Source of the DNA: Flavobacteriales bacterium
GTDB lineage: Bacteria > Bacteroidota > Bacteroidia > Flavobacteriales_F > PHOS-HE28
Reading direction: 5' to 3'
DNA length: 64,000 nucleotides
Assembly (NCBI GenBank): GCA_016713865.1
Contig: JADJOG010000001.1
Span: 124,001-188,000, forward strand
This document shows positions 1 through 9,738 of the stretch, piece after piece. The stretch's first letter is position 1, and each line of letters opens with the position of its first letter. The notes under the pieces are model-generated. The model worked only from the letters and a program-made list of their open reading frames with translations. It made no database searches and had not been told where the DNA came from. The position numbers were made by a program, and so were the translations under genes.

Positions 1-1
1 C

Positions 2-310
2 ATAGATCCTCAACTGGCATCGGTCCGCCGAACCGTGGCTTCCGTTTTCTGGAACGCAGGGCTCGATGCGCGTGACCACCTTCCCGTGTTCATCGACCTT
101 GCCATAGCTGGCGATGCGCAAGAGTGCTTCGAGAGCGCCACTGTGATCGAAAACCAGGAACTCTGGCCGGAGAAGTCCGCTCGGCAAGGGCTGGCACGGC
201 TGCAACGGGCGATTAGCGAATGCACCGACGGGTATAAGCGCGCGATGCTCGAGGATGCAGCCCGGGCATTGCATGACAGGCTCAACGGCACTCCCGTAGC
301 GGACGCGTAA
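2..310 (+). CDS. Hypothetical protein, C-terminal part (5' cut by window edge)
   Basis: The frame is open from the first bases and ends at a TAA at 308-310, so about 102 C-terminal residues are present and the start lies outside the window. The sequence is helical and acidic, with a segment (WNAGLDARDHLPVFIDLAI) and a later TVIENQE block that resemble HEAT-like hypothetical proteins of Bacteroidota. No catalytic motif is visible. The assignment to a HEAT-like protein is only an impression from helical periodicity. The downstream ddl gene is on the same strand after about 125 bases. Confidence 0.55.
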   Translation: MDPQLASVRRTVASVFWNAGLDARDHLPVFIDLAIAGDAQECFESATVIENQELWPEKSARQGLARLQRAISECTDGYKRAMLEDAARALHDRLNGTPVADA

Positions 311-434
311 GTGCTTTGGTAGCGGATCCTACGACTAGTGCCCTCCGGCGTTAACAGCAGGCGGTGCGTGGATCTTTCCGGCATCCTTATCCACGTTGGC
401 ATGCGCGACATCACATTCGCGGCGTTCCTGCACC

Positions 435-1418
435 ATGAAACTTCCTTTGATTGCCGTTGCACGCGGCGGCTTCACCGGCGAATCGGTCATCAGTCATCAG
501 AGCGCGGCGCGCATGATGGGTGCCATTGATCGCAGTCGCTACGATGCGCTCTTCGTAACGATCACGGCTGATGCATGGGCATGCGCTTCAGCCGATGAGA
601 CCCCGCTCCCATTCGATCGCGGCCTTTTCGCCGTTGATCGCGGGCAAGGCTGGGAGCGCTTCAATGGAACGTTGATCGCCATTCACGGAAGCCCCGGCGA
701 GGACGGATTGCTGCAAGGCTACCTCGACCTGCTGCAGGTGCCCTACCAAACCGGCGGTGTTGGCTGCATGGCGCTCACCATGAGCAAGTACAGCACTACG
801 GCCATTTTGCGACAATCCGGTTTCGAAGCGGCCCCATCCGTTCTGCTGCTGAAAGGCATGGCCGATGCGGAAGCACGCTTGGCCACCATCGGGTATCCGT
901 GTTTCGTGAAACCCGATCGTAGCGGCAGCAGCCTCGGCATCAGCAAGGTGAATGCGCCGAACGATCTGCCATTCGCGCTAGAGAAAGCCTTCGCTGAAGG
1001 CTCGGCGGTAATGGTTGAAGGCGCTGTGACCGGTCGTGAACTCACCTGTGGCGTGATCGATCTCGAAGGCCGCGCGCAAGCCCTACCGGTGTGCGAGATC
1101 CGCCATAGCCATGAGTTCTTCGACTATGAGGCGAAGTACCACGCGAGGGATACCGAGGAGCTGGTGCCCGCGCCCTTGCCCGATGAAGTGACGCGATTGG
1201 TGCAGCAGCGTTCCGCAGCGATCTACGAATTGCTCGAATGCAGGGGCATGGCGCGAGTTGACCACATCTGGACGGGCGACCATCTAGTGACCATCGAGGT
1301 GAACACGACGCCGGGCTTCAGCAGTGCCAGCATATTCCCCAAGATGCTCGAGGTCTCGCGAATCGGGGTGGAGCACGCGGTGAACGGACTGATCGCGCGC
1401 ATGCTAGCGCGAGGCTGA
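435..1418 (+). CDS. ddl: D-alanine--D-alanine ligase (ATP-grasp)
   Basis: Cytoplasmic ligase that makes the D-Ala-D-Ala dipeptide for peptidoglycan using ATP. The protein is 327 residues, normal for the family. The N-terminal domain carries HGSPGEDG (about residues 84-91), where most relatives have HGxxGEDG. The ATP-grasp core shows KPDRSGSSLGISK (from residue 159), and the Mg-binding end shows EVNTTPGFSSAS (about 288-299). ATG 435 is chosen over an upstream in-frame codon because MKLPLIAVARGG matches the family start. A CACATTCGC box lies at 412-420. The 3' end overlaps the converging rdgB gene by 15 bases. Confidence 0.93.
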   Translation: MKLPLIAVARGGFTGESVISHQSAARMMGAIDRSRYDALFVTITADAWACASADETPLPFDRGLFAVDRGQGWERFNGTLIAIHGSPGEDGLLQGYLDLLQVPYQTGGVGCMALTMSKYSTTAILRQSGFEAAPSVLLLKGMADAEARLATIGYPCFVKPDRSGSSLGISKVNAPNDLPFALEKAFAEGSAVMVEGAVTGRELTCGVIDLEGRAQALPVCEIRHSHEFFDYEAKYHARDTEELVPAPLPDEVTRLVQQRSAAIYELLECRGMARVDHIWTGDHLVTIEVNTTPGFSSASIFPKMLEVSRIGVEHAVNGLIARMLARG

Positions 1419-1827
1419 TCGCTGACGCAGGAAATCGGCAGCCTTCCTCATCGCCTGGGCCCTATGGCTCATCGCGTTCTTCTCGGCAGCGCTCATCTGC
1501 GCGAATGTGCGCTCATCGCCTATCGGCACGAACACGGGATCGTATCCGAAACCCTTTTCCCCATGCGGTTCATCGGTGATCGATCCTTCTATGACGCCTT
1601 CGAAGATGTGCTCTTCGCCCGCCGCCACCCACGCAAGCACAGTGCGGAATCGCGCACGCCGATCACTGTTGCCGCTCAATGCTGAAAGGAGCTTCATCGT
1701 GTTCGCCCGTGCATCCTTGGCTTCACCGGCATACCGCGCCGAACGAACGCCAGGCTCCCCCCGTCGGAAGCAATGCGCGCAACTCAACGGCCTTGCCCTC
1801 ATTCCCTGTGCACAGCACCAATCGCAT
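1404..1827 (-). pseudogene. rdgB: XTP/dITP diphosphatase (RdgB/HAM1) with missing middle
   Basis: Intact RdgB removes non-canonical purine triphosphates (XTP, dITP). The N-terminal strand reads MRLVLCTGNEGKAVELRALL, a typical HAM1 start. The C-terminal half is also typical: SARYAGE, GEKGFGYDPVF and KNAMSHRAQAM. Between them, about 45-50 residues are absent and the frame changes near 1750. The missing part should hold FxENAxxKA and ADDSGL, which bind substrate and metal, so this copy cannot be active as written. Either the gene is truly decayed or the assembly lost about 140 bases. The start is supported by a CATATTCGC box 4 bases upstream. Confidence 0.8.
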
Positions 1828-1831
1828 GGCT

Positions 1832-1840
1832 GCGAATATG
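1832..1840 (-). promoter_or_regulatory. Putative -7 box (CATATTCGC) of rdgB
   Basis: On the minus strand CATATTCGC lies 4 bases before the rdgB ATG. It fits the TAnnTTYG pattern seen before several genes here, with C in place of the first T. It would give a very short or absent leader. Confidence 0.35.
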
Positions 1841-3297
1841 CATCAGTCGTGCTTGCGCCCAACGGGATACCTTGGCCGCGAAGACCGGTACGCCTTGCCC
1901 AAGAGGATCATCGAGCAACTGCGCAACGATTTGCAGCGCATCCGAACGAAGGACTCCTTCGCGCGCAACGCCTTCACCATTTTCGGGGGGAATACGGCGG
2001 TGCTGCTGAGCCAGCTGATCCTAACGCCCACGATTGCGCGCATTTATGGACCCGAGATGTATGGCATCTACGGGCTGTTCGCCGCATTGATGGTGAACCT
2101 CGCCTCCATCGCCGATCTGGGTTACTCAACGGCCTACGTGCTGCCCAAGGACGACCGCGAGAACCAGAACCTGTTCCGCGTGAACGTGCTGCTGCTGGGA
2201 ACCATGGCATTCATCGCGCTCCTGGGCGGCCTCATGCGCGAGCATCTGTACGAATTGCTGCCGGACTGGAGACCACTCGGCGACTACATCCTCCTGCTGC
2301 CTCTCGGCGTGATCGGTTTCGGACTGATCAACTTCATCACCAGCTCGCTCACGCGGCACAAGGCATTCCGCACCAGCGTGATCATTGGCACCACCACGAC
2401 CACTTCGACTCGTGTGGTCAACCTGCTTTTCGGCCTGGCTACCAAGGGGCGCATATGGGCCTGATCGTGGTGGAAGTGATCATGAACGCACTGGCCACCG
2501 TGTTCTACTGGATCGCCATGCGCCGCTATGGGATCGGCGATTTGTTCAAGGAATGGAACTGGAATGCGGTTTGGGCTGCAGCAAAGGCTTACAAACGCTA
2601 TCCGCTCCTCACCTTCCCCGAGCGCTGGGTGGCGCAGATGAGCGGCCAATTGCCGATCTTCCTCTTGATCGAGGATGCCGAGGTCGTGGGCTGGTTCGCA
2701 TTGAGCACATCGCTGCTCACGATGCCCTTAAGGCTGCTCGGCTATTCGCTCAACAACGTATACATCCAGAAGGCCGCTGCCACGGTTGAGAGCGCGCCGG
2801 AAGAGCTCGGGCGGCTCACGCGCGGATTGTATCAGCGCTTGTTCTGGGTTGGCCTGCCCGCTTTCGGGGCATTGACCTTCTTCAGCGATTGGGTCTTCGC
2901 CTTCATCATGGGCGAATCGTGGCGCGGCGCTGGTGTGATTACCGGGTACATGGGCCTGTTCTACCTCTTCCGCCTCACCAGCGAGCCTATGTCCGCGCTG
3001 TTCTACGCGCTTCGCAAAGAGCATTGGCTACTCACGTTCCAGACCTCCCTGGGCGCAGGACGCTTGCTGGTCATGGGTGCCTTGCTCTTGCTCGGGGCAA
3101 CGGCCGGACATGTGATCCTCGCTTTCGCCATGATCAGCGCCCTCGCATACCTGCTGCTCGGCTATTGGCTGCTGCGCGCATCCGGACAGGATGCGTTGCG
3201 TCTCACCTTGCGGGTGATCGCCTTCACGGCCGGTGCCGCCGTGATCATGGCATGCGCGCGCTGGATGATCCTTGGCGATGCTTGGCCAACCCTGTGA
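1838..3297 (+). CDS. Polysaccharide flippase, Wzx/MATE-like (one frameshift)
   Basis: A multi-pass inner-membrane protein of about 486 residues that probably flips lipid-linked surface glycan units. The first part runs to about 2450 and starts near RNAFTIFGGNTAVLLSQLIL, with IARIYGPEMYG typical of Wzx N-termini. The frame then changes near 2440-2460 and continues as MGLIVVEVIMNALATVFYW to the TGA at 3295-3297. Both halves are strongly hydrophobic, with about 12 membrane segments in total. The start is uncertain: ATG 1826 or 1838, or TTG 1895. It opens a run of plus-strand glycosyltransferase genes, which supports an export role. Confidence 0.82.
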
Positions 3298-3332
3298 AAA
3301 ACGGAGCGCCCCTGAACCATACCAGACAAGGC

Positions 3333-4504
3333 ATGCCAAGCAGCAGGAAGAGTTACGGGGAAGCCGCGAGCCGCCTGCATGTGCTGCACATAACGGCGTG
3401 GTACCCCACGCCTGAAGCTCCGCTGGAGACACCCTTCGTTCAACGTCACGTACAAGCGCTGGATGCGCATGTGGAGAACCAGGTGTGGCACGTCGATGTT
3501 CGTCCCGGTTCGCGTTGGAGCCTCCAAGGGAACCCCAAGGCCGACCGCGCCTTCATCGTTCGCTGCGCAACTCAACGATGGCGTGTGGTCGAATGGGTCG
3601 CAGGGTTGCTGATCCTTTGGGCTTGGCTCACACGCGATCGCAGGAGACGCATCGATGCGATCAACTTCCACTTGGCCTACCCGAATTGCGCTTGGATCGG
3701 TTGTTGCGCCTGATCATGCGCAGGCCAATGGCGATCACCGAGCATTTCAGCGCTTATCACTTCAAATTCAATGGCACGGGCGCAGGCATGCGACGCATCA
3801 AGCGCATCTTCCATCAAGGAATCCCGGTCTTCGTTGTTTCCCACGCCTTGGAGACCGACATCAAGGAATTCGCAGGCCCACCATTGCCACCGTTCAGGAC
3901 CATCGACAATGCGGTGGACACATCCCTGTTCAAACCGAATGCAACAGCACCCCGTTCCGAGGGCCGCTTCTTCGCCTTGGCTCAATGGCGCTATCCCAAG
4001 CGTCCGGAGATCCTCATCGCCGCGATCGCGGCACTAAGGAAGCGCGGATACGCTGCCACCCTGCGCCTCGGAGGCACAGGACCGATGTCCGCGGCAATCG
4101 CTGATAAGGTGCGTGAACTCGGTCTTGAAGAGCATGTCGTTCTGCTGGGCAACCTCACGCAGGCTGAAGCGGCTGATGAGATGCAACGCGCGCATGCCTT
4201 CGTGCACGCGGCCGACTACGAGACCTATAGTGCCGTGTGCGCCGAGGCGCTTTGCTGCGGCACCTTCACCATCGCGAGCCAGGTTGGTGGCATACCGGAG
4301 TTCCTCGATGCGCGATCAGGGGCCTTGGTGGCGGTGAACGAAGCGGAGGCCTGGGCCTCAGCGATCCAGGCCGAGTGGCAGCGCGCCATGCTGACCGAGC
4401 CAGAGGAAATTGCTGAACGCATGCGCGCGCGTTGCGCGCCGGGGCCTGTCGGCACCCGCTATGCCGCGCTGCTGCGCGATTTGGTGGCCGGGCGCATGCG
4501 TTGA
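3333..4504 (+). CDS. Glycosyltransferase family 4 (one frameshift)
   Basis: A GT-B fold transferase, cytoplasmic or peripheral to the membrane, that adds a sugar in surface glycan assembly. The N-terminal domain has LHVLHITAWYPTPEAPLET and later INFHLAYP. The frame changes near 3705, and the protein continues with ITEHFSAYHF. The nucleotide-sugar-binding half shows FALAQWRYPKRPEILI, LGGTGP and HAADYETYSAVCAEALCCG, whose E is in the position of the GT4 EX7E motif. Total length is about 390 residues, normal for GT4. Sugar specificity cannot be read from the sequence. Confidence 0.85.
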
Positions 4505-4526
4505 GCATCTTTACCGACCACTTGGA

Positions 4527-5619
4527 ATGCGACGAATGGAGCTTCGCGGCAAGCGCATACTGCTCTTCAGCCCAGAACCTTGGGAAGGCTTGCACATGAG
4601 CAAGCTCCACCTCGCGCAGGCCTTGTCGGAACGTGGGAACTCGGTGTATTTCGTGGATCCACCAATCTCCGGTGCCCAAGGCCTTTCGATCATGGATGCT
4701 GGACGCGTGCATGTGGTACGCTACCATCATTGGTTGCGCGGGGTGAACCAGTTGCCCTTGGCGTTGAATCGCTGGTACTACAGGCAGCTCATACAGCGCA
4801 TCGCGCGAAGCACAGGAGGCGCTTTCGATATCGTCTGGTGCTTCGATACGAGCCGGATGCAAGCCTTCCCGCAAGGCATCGGTTTACGGCTGCTGCACTT
4901 GGCCGATTACGATATCCTGCACATGGGTCGTGGGCTCATCCCATCGGCGGACATCATCTTCACTACAGGCCAGGTGGTGGCCGATGCCGTTGCGCCGCAA
5001 GCGCGCTGCAGCGTGGTGAACATGGGGCATGCGCTGGATGCGCGCTGGCTCGAAGGCGCGGAGCTTCTTGCCGACCGCGCCGCGCGTCCGGTACAAGAAG
5101 CCTTGTTCATGGGCCAACTGGCCAACAGCTACAACGATTGGGAGGGCTTCGATCGGGTGGTCGCTTCGCATCCGGAACTGCGGTTCGTTCATAGGGCCAT
5201 ACGACGATGGACTGCCCGAGCCCGCTTACCATGCGCTACGGAAGCGGCCAAACGCGCGATTCGCCGGACTCATGGCGAAGACAAGCCTGATTCCCTTGGT
5301 GCGCGGAGCCGACCTGCTCTTCTTTGGTTTCCGCAGCGGCTTGGTGGCGAAAGAGCGCGCCAATCCGCATAAAGTGCTCGAGTACCTCAGCACGGGCAAT
5401 GTGATCGCGGGCTCCTACACCATGGAGTATGGTCCCAAGACCAACCTGTTCGTGATGGCCCCAGAGGGCGGCGAACTGAAGGCCACATTCGATGAAGCCC
5501 TTCGCGCATATGAGCGATTGAATGCTCCGGCACAACGCGCAGCAAGGATCGCTTTCGCGAAGGAGCGCGCCATGCATCGGCTGATCGTACGCATGGAACA
5601 CGAGCTTTCGATCCTCTAG
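4527..5619 (+). CDS. Glycosyltransferase, GT-B type (one frameshift)
   Basis: About 364 residues. The N-terminus ILLFSPEPWEGLHMSKLHLA and YFVDPP resemble GT4-like proteins of the TuaH type. The C-terminal domain has ALFMGQLANSYNDW, a frameshift near 5195-5205, then GPYDDGLPEPAYHAL, PLVRGADLLFFGFR and NPHKVLEYLSTGN, the usual GT-B acceptor loop. ATG 4527 or 4536 are both possible. The next gene starts two bases after its stop, so the two are probably co-transcribed. Acceptor and donor are unknown. Confidence 0.78.
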
Positions 5620-5620
5620 C

Positions 5621-6429
5621 ATGCAGCAGCTGGTCTCCATCGTCATGCCCGCATACAATGCAGAGGCCTTCATCGCGAAGGCGATAGCGAGCGTGTTGAA
5701 TCAAGAACATGAGAACTGGGAACTGATCATCGTGAACGATGGGAGCTCGGATGGAACAGCCGAAGTGGTTGCCCGGCACAGCGACCCTCGCATCCGTTAT
5801 TATGCGCTGCCTGAGAACAAAGGCATTGGCACGGCGCGAAACAAAGGCCTTGACGAGGCTCGAGGGGAATTCCTCTGCACCCTCGACGCCGACGATTTCA
5901 TGCCGCCGCGAAGCCTTTCGTCCCGCATCGCGGCATTGGACGCCAGCTCCGGAAATGACATCGTTGACGGCAGAGTGCGCTTCATGGATCTGTCGATGGA
6001 ACGCACGTTGAAGGAATACCTCCCCCGGTTCGAGGGCGAACCGCTTGATGAACTGCTGGCGCTCACCGGATCCTGCTTCATGGGCTGCTCTTGGATGATC
6101 CGCTGGTCCCCGTCGAACAAGCTCCGCTTCAATACGGACCTCTCCCATGGCGAGGACCTGCTCTTCTACATCGGCTATGCCAAAGGGAAACGCTATATCG
6201 CCGTTGACGAGGAGGTCCTGCACTATCGCATCACAGGAGAATCGACCATGTCCGATTTGCCCGGCCTGGAGCGATCTACCGTTACATCGAAAGCTGGCTC
6301 AGAGCGCACCCCGAGATCGCCAATGCTGCTCAGGTCCATCAGTACGACACGCGCTGGCGCCGGATCATGTTCCGGACCTGGCTGAAGAAGGGCTCACCTT
6401 GGGCCGCAGCGCGCGCGCTTCTCCTTTAG
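5621..6429 (+). CDS. Glycosyltransferase family 2 (one frameshift)
   Basis: A GT-A fold transferase of about 269 residues. It begins with VSIVMPAYNAEAFIAKAI and VNDGSSDGT, the donor-binding part of GT2. The DXD-like motif LDADDF follows at about residue 88, and HGEDLLFYIGYAKG gives the ED general base. Near 6265 the frame changes. The correct C-terminus reads IYRYIESWLRAHPEIANA and ends at the TAG at 6427-6429. It sits in a tight run with the preceding glycosyltransferase and meets the epimerase gene tail-to-tail with a 4-base overlap. Confidence 0.85.
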
Positions 6430-7169
6430 CGGCTCGCGTTCTGGAGCAACGCATGACACACCCGCTGCATGCCTTCCTCGAGGCTCACTTTCGGGACCCA
6501 GCCATGGCTCTTGCGCAAGCGACTGCCGTCGAGCACATTCCTTCGTATCGCGCCGGGCGCGGCAAAAGCGCCAGTCACGTTGAACGGTTGACCGCTGATT
6601 CGCGCTACAAGAGCCGCCAATTCGTGAAGCGTAGTGCCGCGGCCGCTGCCGACATTCATTACCGTGTGAGCCACTGGCGCGGCGACAGCAAGCAGCACCG
6701 CATCAACAAGATCATCGATGTGCAGGTAATCCCTTTCCGCATCCAGATCCGCCCATGTTCTGGCCTCGCGCCCCTCCCCACCAGAAGATATGAAAACGAT
6801 GCGGCGGACTCCTTCGGCGATGGCCGCTTGAAACAGCAGCAGGCTTCCAGCCGCATTCACGTGCACATCGGCAAGTGGATCGCGGTCGGCTGTAGCTGGC
6901 ACAGTTGACCATCCCGCGTGCAAGAGCACGTGCACCCCGCGCAGCTGCTCGCGCAAACCAGCGAGATCCCGTGCCATGATTCGCGCTTCGATTGAAGCTC
7001 CCATAGTTGCCATGCGCCCATGGGATGCTTCGCTGGAGGCCAGCGCGCGAATGCGCAACGCCCCCCCAGCCGCGCTCATCTCCTGCACACGGTCCATGAA
7101 ACGACCTGCGATGAATCCGCCGCCGCCTGTCACTGCCAACAGCATGCCCTCAGGTAAGGAGAGACTCAT
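6426..7169 (-). CDS. NAD-dependent sugar epimerase/dehydratase, catalytic segment missing
   Basis: An extended SDR protein. The Rossmann start is TGGGGFIAGRF (about residues 14-24), followed by LLHAGWSTVP and IVFISSGG. The next recognisable block is ERDYLHIDDLVDAVLLA, which in relatives lies about 90-100 residues further on. Hence the YxxxK catalytic stretch is absent while the frame stays open. The rest (VMNVGSGRGTTLHELA) is normal. As written it is about 247 residues against the usual 310 or so and should be inactive. Either the gene has an in-frame deletion or the assembly lost about 300 bases. ATG 7169 or 7184 could be the start. Confidence 0.72.
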   Translation of the reverse strand: MSLSLPEGMLLAVTGGGGFIAGRFMDRVQEMSAAGGALRIRALASSEASHGRMATMGASIEARIMARDLAGLREQLRGVHVLLHAGWSTVPATADRDPLADVHVNAAGSLLLFQAAIAEGVRRIVFISSGGEGREARTWADLDAERDYLHIDDLVDAVLLAVAAPVAHTVMNVGSGRGTTLHELAALVARISGQPFNVTGAFAAPGAIRRNVLDGSRLRKSHGWVPKVSLEEGMQRVCHALLQNASR

Positions 7170-7271
7170 CGCAACGGGGAGCATCGCACCACGATCCTGA
7201 TCCGTAATGAAGCACGAATGGAACGCCCACAATAGTAATGCGCGCGCCCGGCGATGAAGCCGTGGTTCGCA

Positions 7272-8537
7272 TCAGTGCACGTGCTCCTCCAGCATAGGGC
7301 GAAGCACGCGCAGCATGGACCTCGTATCGCGATACGCACGAGCGCACTGCACGCAGCGCGAGCGAACGGCATCAGCTCCCTGCGCCTTCCACCTCGCGAA
7401 TGCCTCGATCACCATCGGCACCGAATCCGGAACAAGGTCGTGCACGGCAATGCCCGTGTCCTCCTCCATCGCGATGCGATGATCATCGGAAACGCCAACA
7501 GGTATGATGATGGGTGAGCCAGCCGACCAATAGTGCGCGGTCTTCACAGGAGTCCTGAAGGACTGACCAGGTGCTGGCGGAATGGCCACCACGCCCACGT
7601 CAGACAACGAGAGGCACTTGCTCAGTTCCTCAGGTGGCACTGGCGGCAGCAGGTGAAGCCTACCCTTCAGCGCAAGCGCTAACGCATGGGCCTCGATCCT
7701 TCGGATCTCGTCCTGGTGGGTGATGATGATGAAGTGCATGGCATGATCAGCCTGAGCGAGCGCGGAGATGAACCCGAGATACTGGTCGACGCTGTGATAA
7801 ATGCCACCGAACTTGCCCACGTAACCCACCACCCATGCGTTCTCAGGAATCGACATTCTCGATCTGGCTTCACGACGCGCCTCTGCATCGAATAAGGAGC
7901 CATCCACATCGATGGTGATGGCCTGCATGGCCAAGCGCCCCTTCGGTGAATGCGCTTGAGCATGCTTCATGACAGCTGTTGTTGGCACGATCAATGCGGC
8001 CGCCTTGCGCAGCTGCCAGCGCTCTGTACAGGCGACTACACGGGCCTTAAGCGATCGGGGTGGCCAAATGCCCAACTCAATCATGTAATGGCTGTGCGGC
8101 TCGAAGCAAACCACTATGCACGGCCCGAAGCCCAACCACGATGCCGACATGGCATACGCCCCGCCGAATGAGAGGTAGCCCACTTGCCAGCAGCGGCCAT
8201 GCGCGAAACGGAATCGGGCCGCACGCCACAGCATCCCGAGCACGTTGCGGCCACGCTGCAGCCATTGCCGACCACGCACATCGTAGCGCATGGGCGACCA
8301 GGTGATGCGCGCATCGCGCAGCAAAGGCTGCACCCACGATGGTTCATGCGCGTCCGGCGGCTCCTCCGTGAAGAGCAACACATGCTCGAAAACCCGATCG
8401 CGCTGCAAACGCACGACGTAATCGAGCATGAGCGGCGCCACGAGCGGATCCGCGATGCCGTGCGTGCAGTAAACCACTAAAGCGCGGCCACGCGTTTCTC
8501 TCGTTCCGCCCTCCTGTTGATGTGCCCGGCTGCTCAT
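7272..8537 (-). CDS. Glycosyltransferase family 4-like
   Basis: About 421 residues in one open frame. The N-terminal half is variable (VVYCTHGIADPLVAPLM). The C-terminal half has VVGYVGKFGGIYHSVDQYL, HFIIITHQDEI and LSLSDVGVVAIPPAPGQS, typical of the GT-B nucleotide-sugar domain with a modest EX7E region. It lies upstream of the epimerase on the minus strand and is probably co-transcribed with it. The start at 8537 (MSSRAHQ) is preferred because a CACCTTTGC box lies 5 bases upstream. Substrates are unknown. Confidence 0.78.
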   Translation of the reverse strand: MSSRAHQQEGGTRETRGRALVVYCTHGIADPLVAPLMLDYVVRLQRDRVFEHVLLFTEEPPDAHEPSWVQPLLRDARITWSPMRYDVRGRQWLQRGRNVLGMLWRAARFRFAHGRCWQVGYLSFGGAYAMSASWLGFGPCIVVCFEPHSHYMIELGIWPPRSLKARVVACTERWQLRKAAALIVPTTAVMKHAQAHSPKGRLAMQAITIDVDGSLFDAEARREARSRMSIPENAWVVGYVGKFGGIYHSVDQYLGFISALAQADHAMHFIIITHQDEIRRIEAHALALALKGRLHLLPPVPPEELSKCLSLSDVGVVAIPPAPGQSFRTPVKTAHYWSAGSPIIIPVGVSDDHRIAMEEDTGIAVHDLVPDSVPMVIEAFARWKAQGADAVRSRCVQCARAYRDTRSMLRVLRPMLEEHVH

Positions 8538-8542
8538 GCCCG

Positions 8543-8551
8543 GCAAAGGTG
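8543..8551 (-). promoter_or_regulatory. Putative -7 box (CACCTTTGC)
   Basis: CACCTTTGC on the minus strand ends 5 bases before ATG 8537. It resembles the Bacteroidota TAnnTTTG box with one mismatch, and shares its position with boxes before several other genes here. Confidence 0.35.
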
Positions 8552-8619
8552 GTCATCGCGAAGGCACCACCCCAGTCGAATACCGAACGGTTGTGCACCT
8601 TCGCGCCATAGCACCTTGG

Positions 8620-9738
8620 ATGAGCACTGAGCCGAGACCCATGATCCTGCAATGGTTGTCGGCCATGCGCTGGTACGTGATGAACCTATCGCGCTGGCTG
8701 CGGATGGGGCGCGGCAGTGCTATCGGCCAGAAGACGGCACACATCGATATCGAACGGAACCTCTGGCACCGTTACCTGCACATCCTGATCCTCTTCCTGC
8801 AGATGAGCGGCTACCGTGTTGAGCTTCGTCACCGTTGGCGCTTCATGGCCAGTTGGGCATCAAGCGATCTGTTCCGCATGCTGAAGGGGCTCAGCTTGGT
8901 GGGTCACGGGCCTCGGGCGAGCACTGACCTTGTGATCTCCGATCGGAAGGATATCGTGGGCGCGCTCGTGCTCGACGCCGACTATTTCGACCCGCTAGGA
9001 ACCCAGCCTCACGGATACCGGATTCCCATGCCCATGGCCGACAGCGCCTACCTGCTCGGCGTTCACGAACGCGCACCGGAGATTGATGCGCCGAGGGAGC
9101 ACGCTATCTTCTTCTTCGGCAATATGGACCGGAGCGCCTACGCCAGGAGCGAGCCACGCACCCTATTCGGCTGCATGGATCGGTGCCGTCTGCTGGATCT
9201 CATCCGCAACGAACTGCCACACCGCGTGCATGAGCCCATGGATGAATCGTCATTGGCCGCGCGCGGCTCACGAGACATCGTCCTGATGGATCGGACGATG
9301 CACTACATCAAGCCGAAGGACTTGCCCAGCGTTCTTGCTCGCTTCGATTTCTTCCTGGCCCCTTCAGGCGTGATCATGCCGCTCTGCCACAACCTCGTTG
9401 AAGCGATGTTCGCCGGCTGCATACCCATCCTGCAGCATCCGCACCTGATGGACCCACCCTTGATCGATGGTGTGAATTGCCTCAGCTTCCACGACGAAAC
9501 AAGCCTTGTGCCCGCCTTGGATCGAGCGAAAGACCTGAGTGCATCCGAGGTATTCGCCATGCGTCGTGCCGTCCGCTCTTACTACGATGAGCATCTGGCT
9601 CCCGCACCTGTGGTGCAACGCTTGGAGGCGCAGAAGCAAGGATACGTGCGACTGAACGCCGAACTGGCCAGCGTTCGAATGCTTGATCGGAAAATACGCG
9701 CAACCGTCTCGCACGAACCAGTGCAGCCCGCTTCCTAG
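8620..9738 (+). CDS. Exostosin-like glycosyltransferase
   Basis: About 372 residues, intact. Near the C-terminus CHNLVEAMFAGCIPILQHPH resembles the acceptor loop of exostosin (GT47) and related GT-B enzymes. Upstream, FFLAPSGVIMPLCHN and IFFFGNMDRSAYARSE fit the same fold. No signal peptide is seen, so a cytoplasmic or peripheral role in the surrounding glycan locus is likely. Possible starts are ATG 8620 and ATG 8641. It is divergent from the GT4 gene at 8537, with only 82 bases between them. It overlaps the next minus-strand gene by 4 bases at the stops. Confidence 0.62.
   Translation: MSTEPRPMILQWLSAMRWYVMNLSRWLRMGRGSAIGQKTAHIDIERNLWHRYLHILILFLQMSGYRVELRHRWRFMASWASSDLFRMLKGLSLVGHGPRASTDLVISDRKDIVGALVLDADYFDPLGTQPHGYRIPMPMADSAYLLGVHERAPEIDAPREHAIFFFGNMDRSAYARSEPRTLFGCMDRCRLLDLIRNELPHRVHEPMDESSLAARGSRDIVLMDRTMHYIKPKDLPSVLARFDFFLAPSGVIMPLCHNLVEAMFAGCIPILQHPHLMDPPLIDGVNCLSFHDETSLVPALDRAKDLSASEVFAMRRAVRSYYDEHLAPAPVVQRLEAQKQGYVRLNAELASVRMLDRKIRATVSHEPVQPAS

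Noticed and set aside
1507..2440. Long plus-strand open frame upstream of the flippase's second half.
   Set aside because: It is arginine- and proline-rich, and overlaps rdgB and the true first half of the flippase in another frame. Only the part after 2450 is real.
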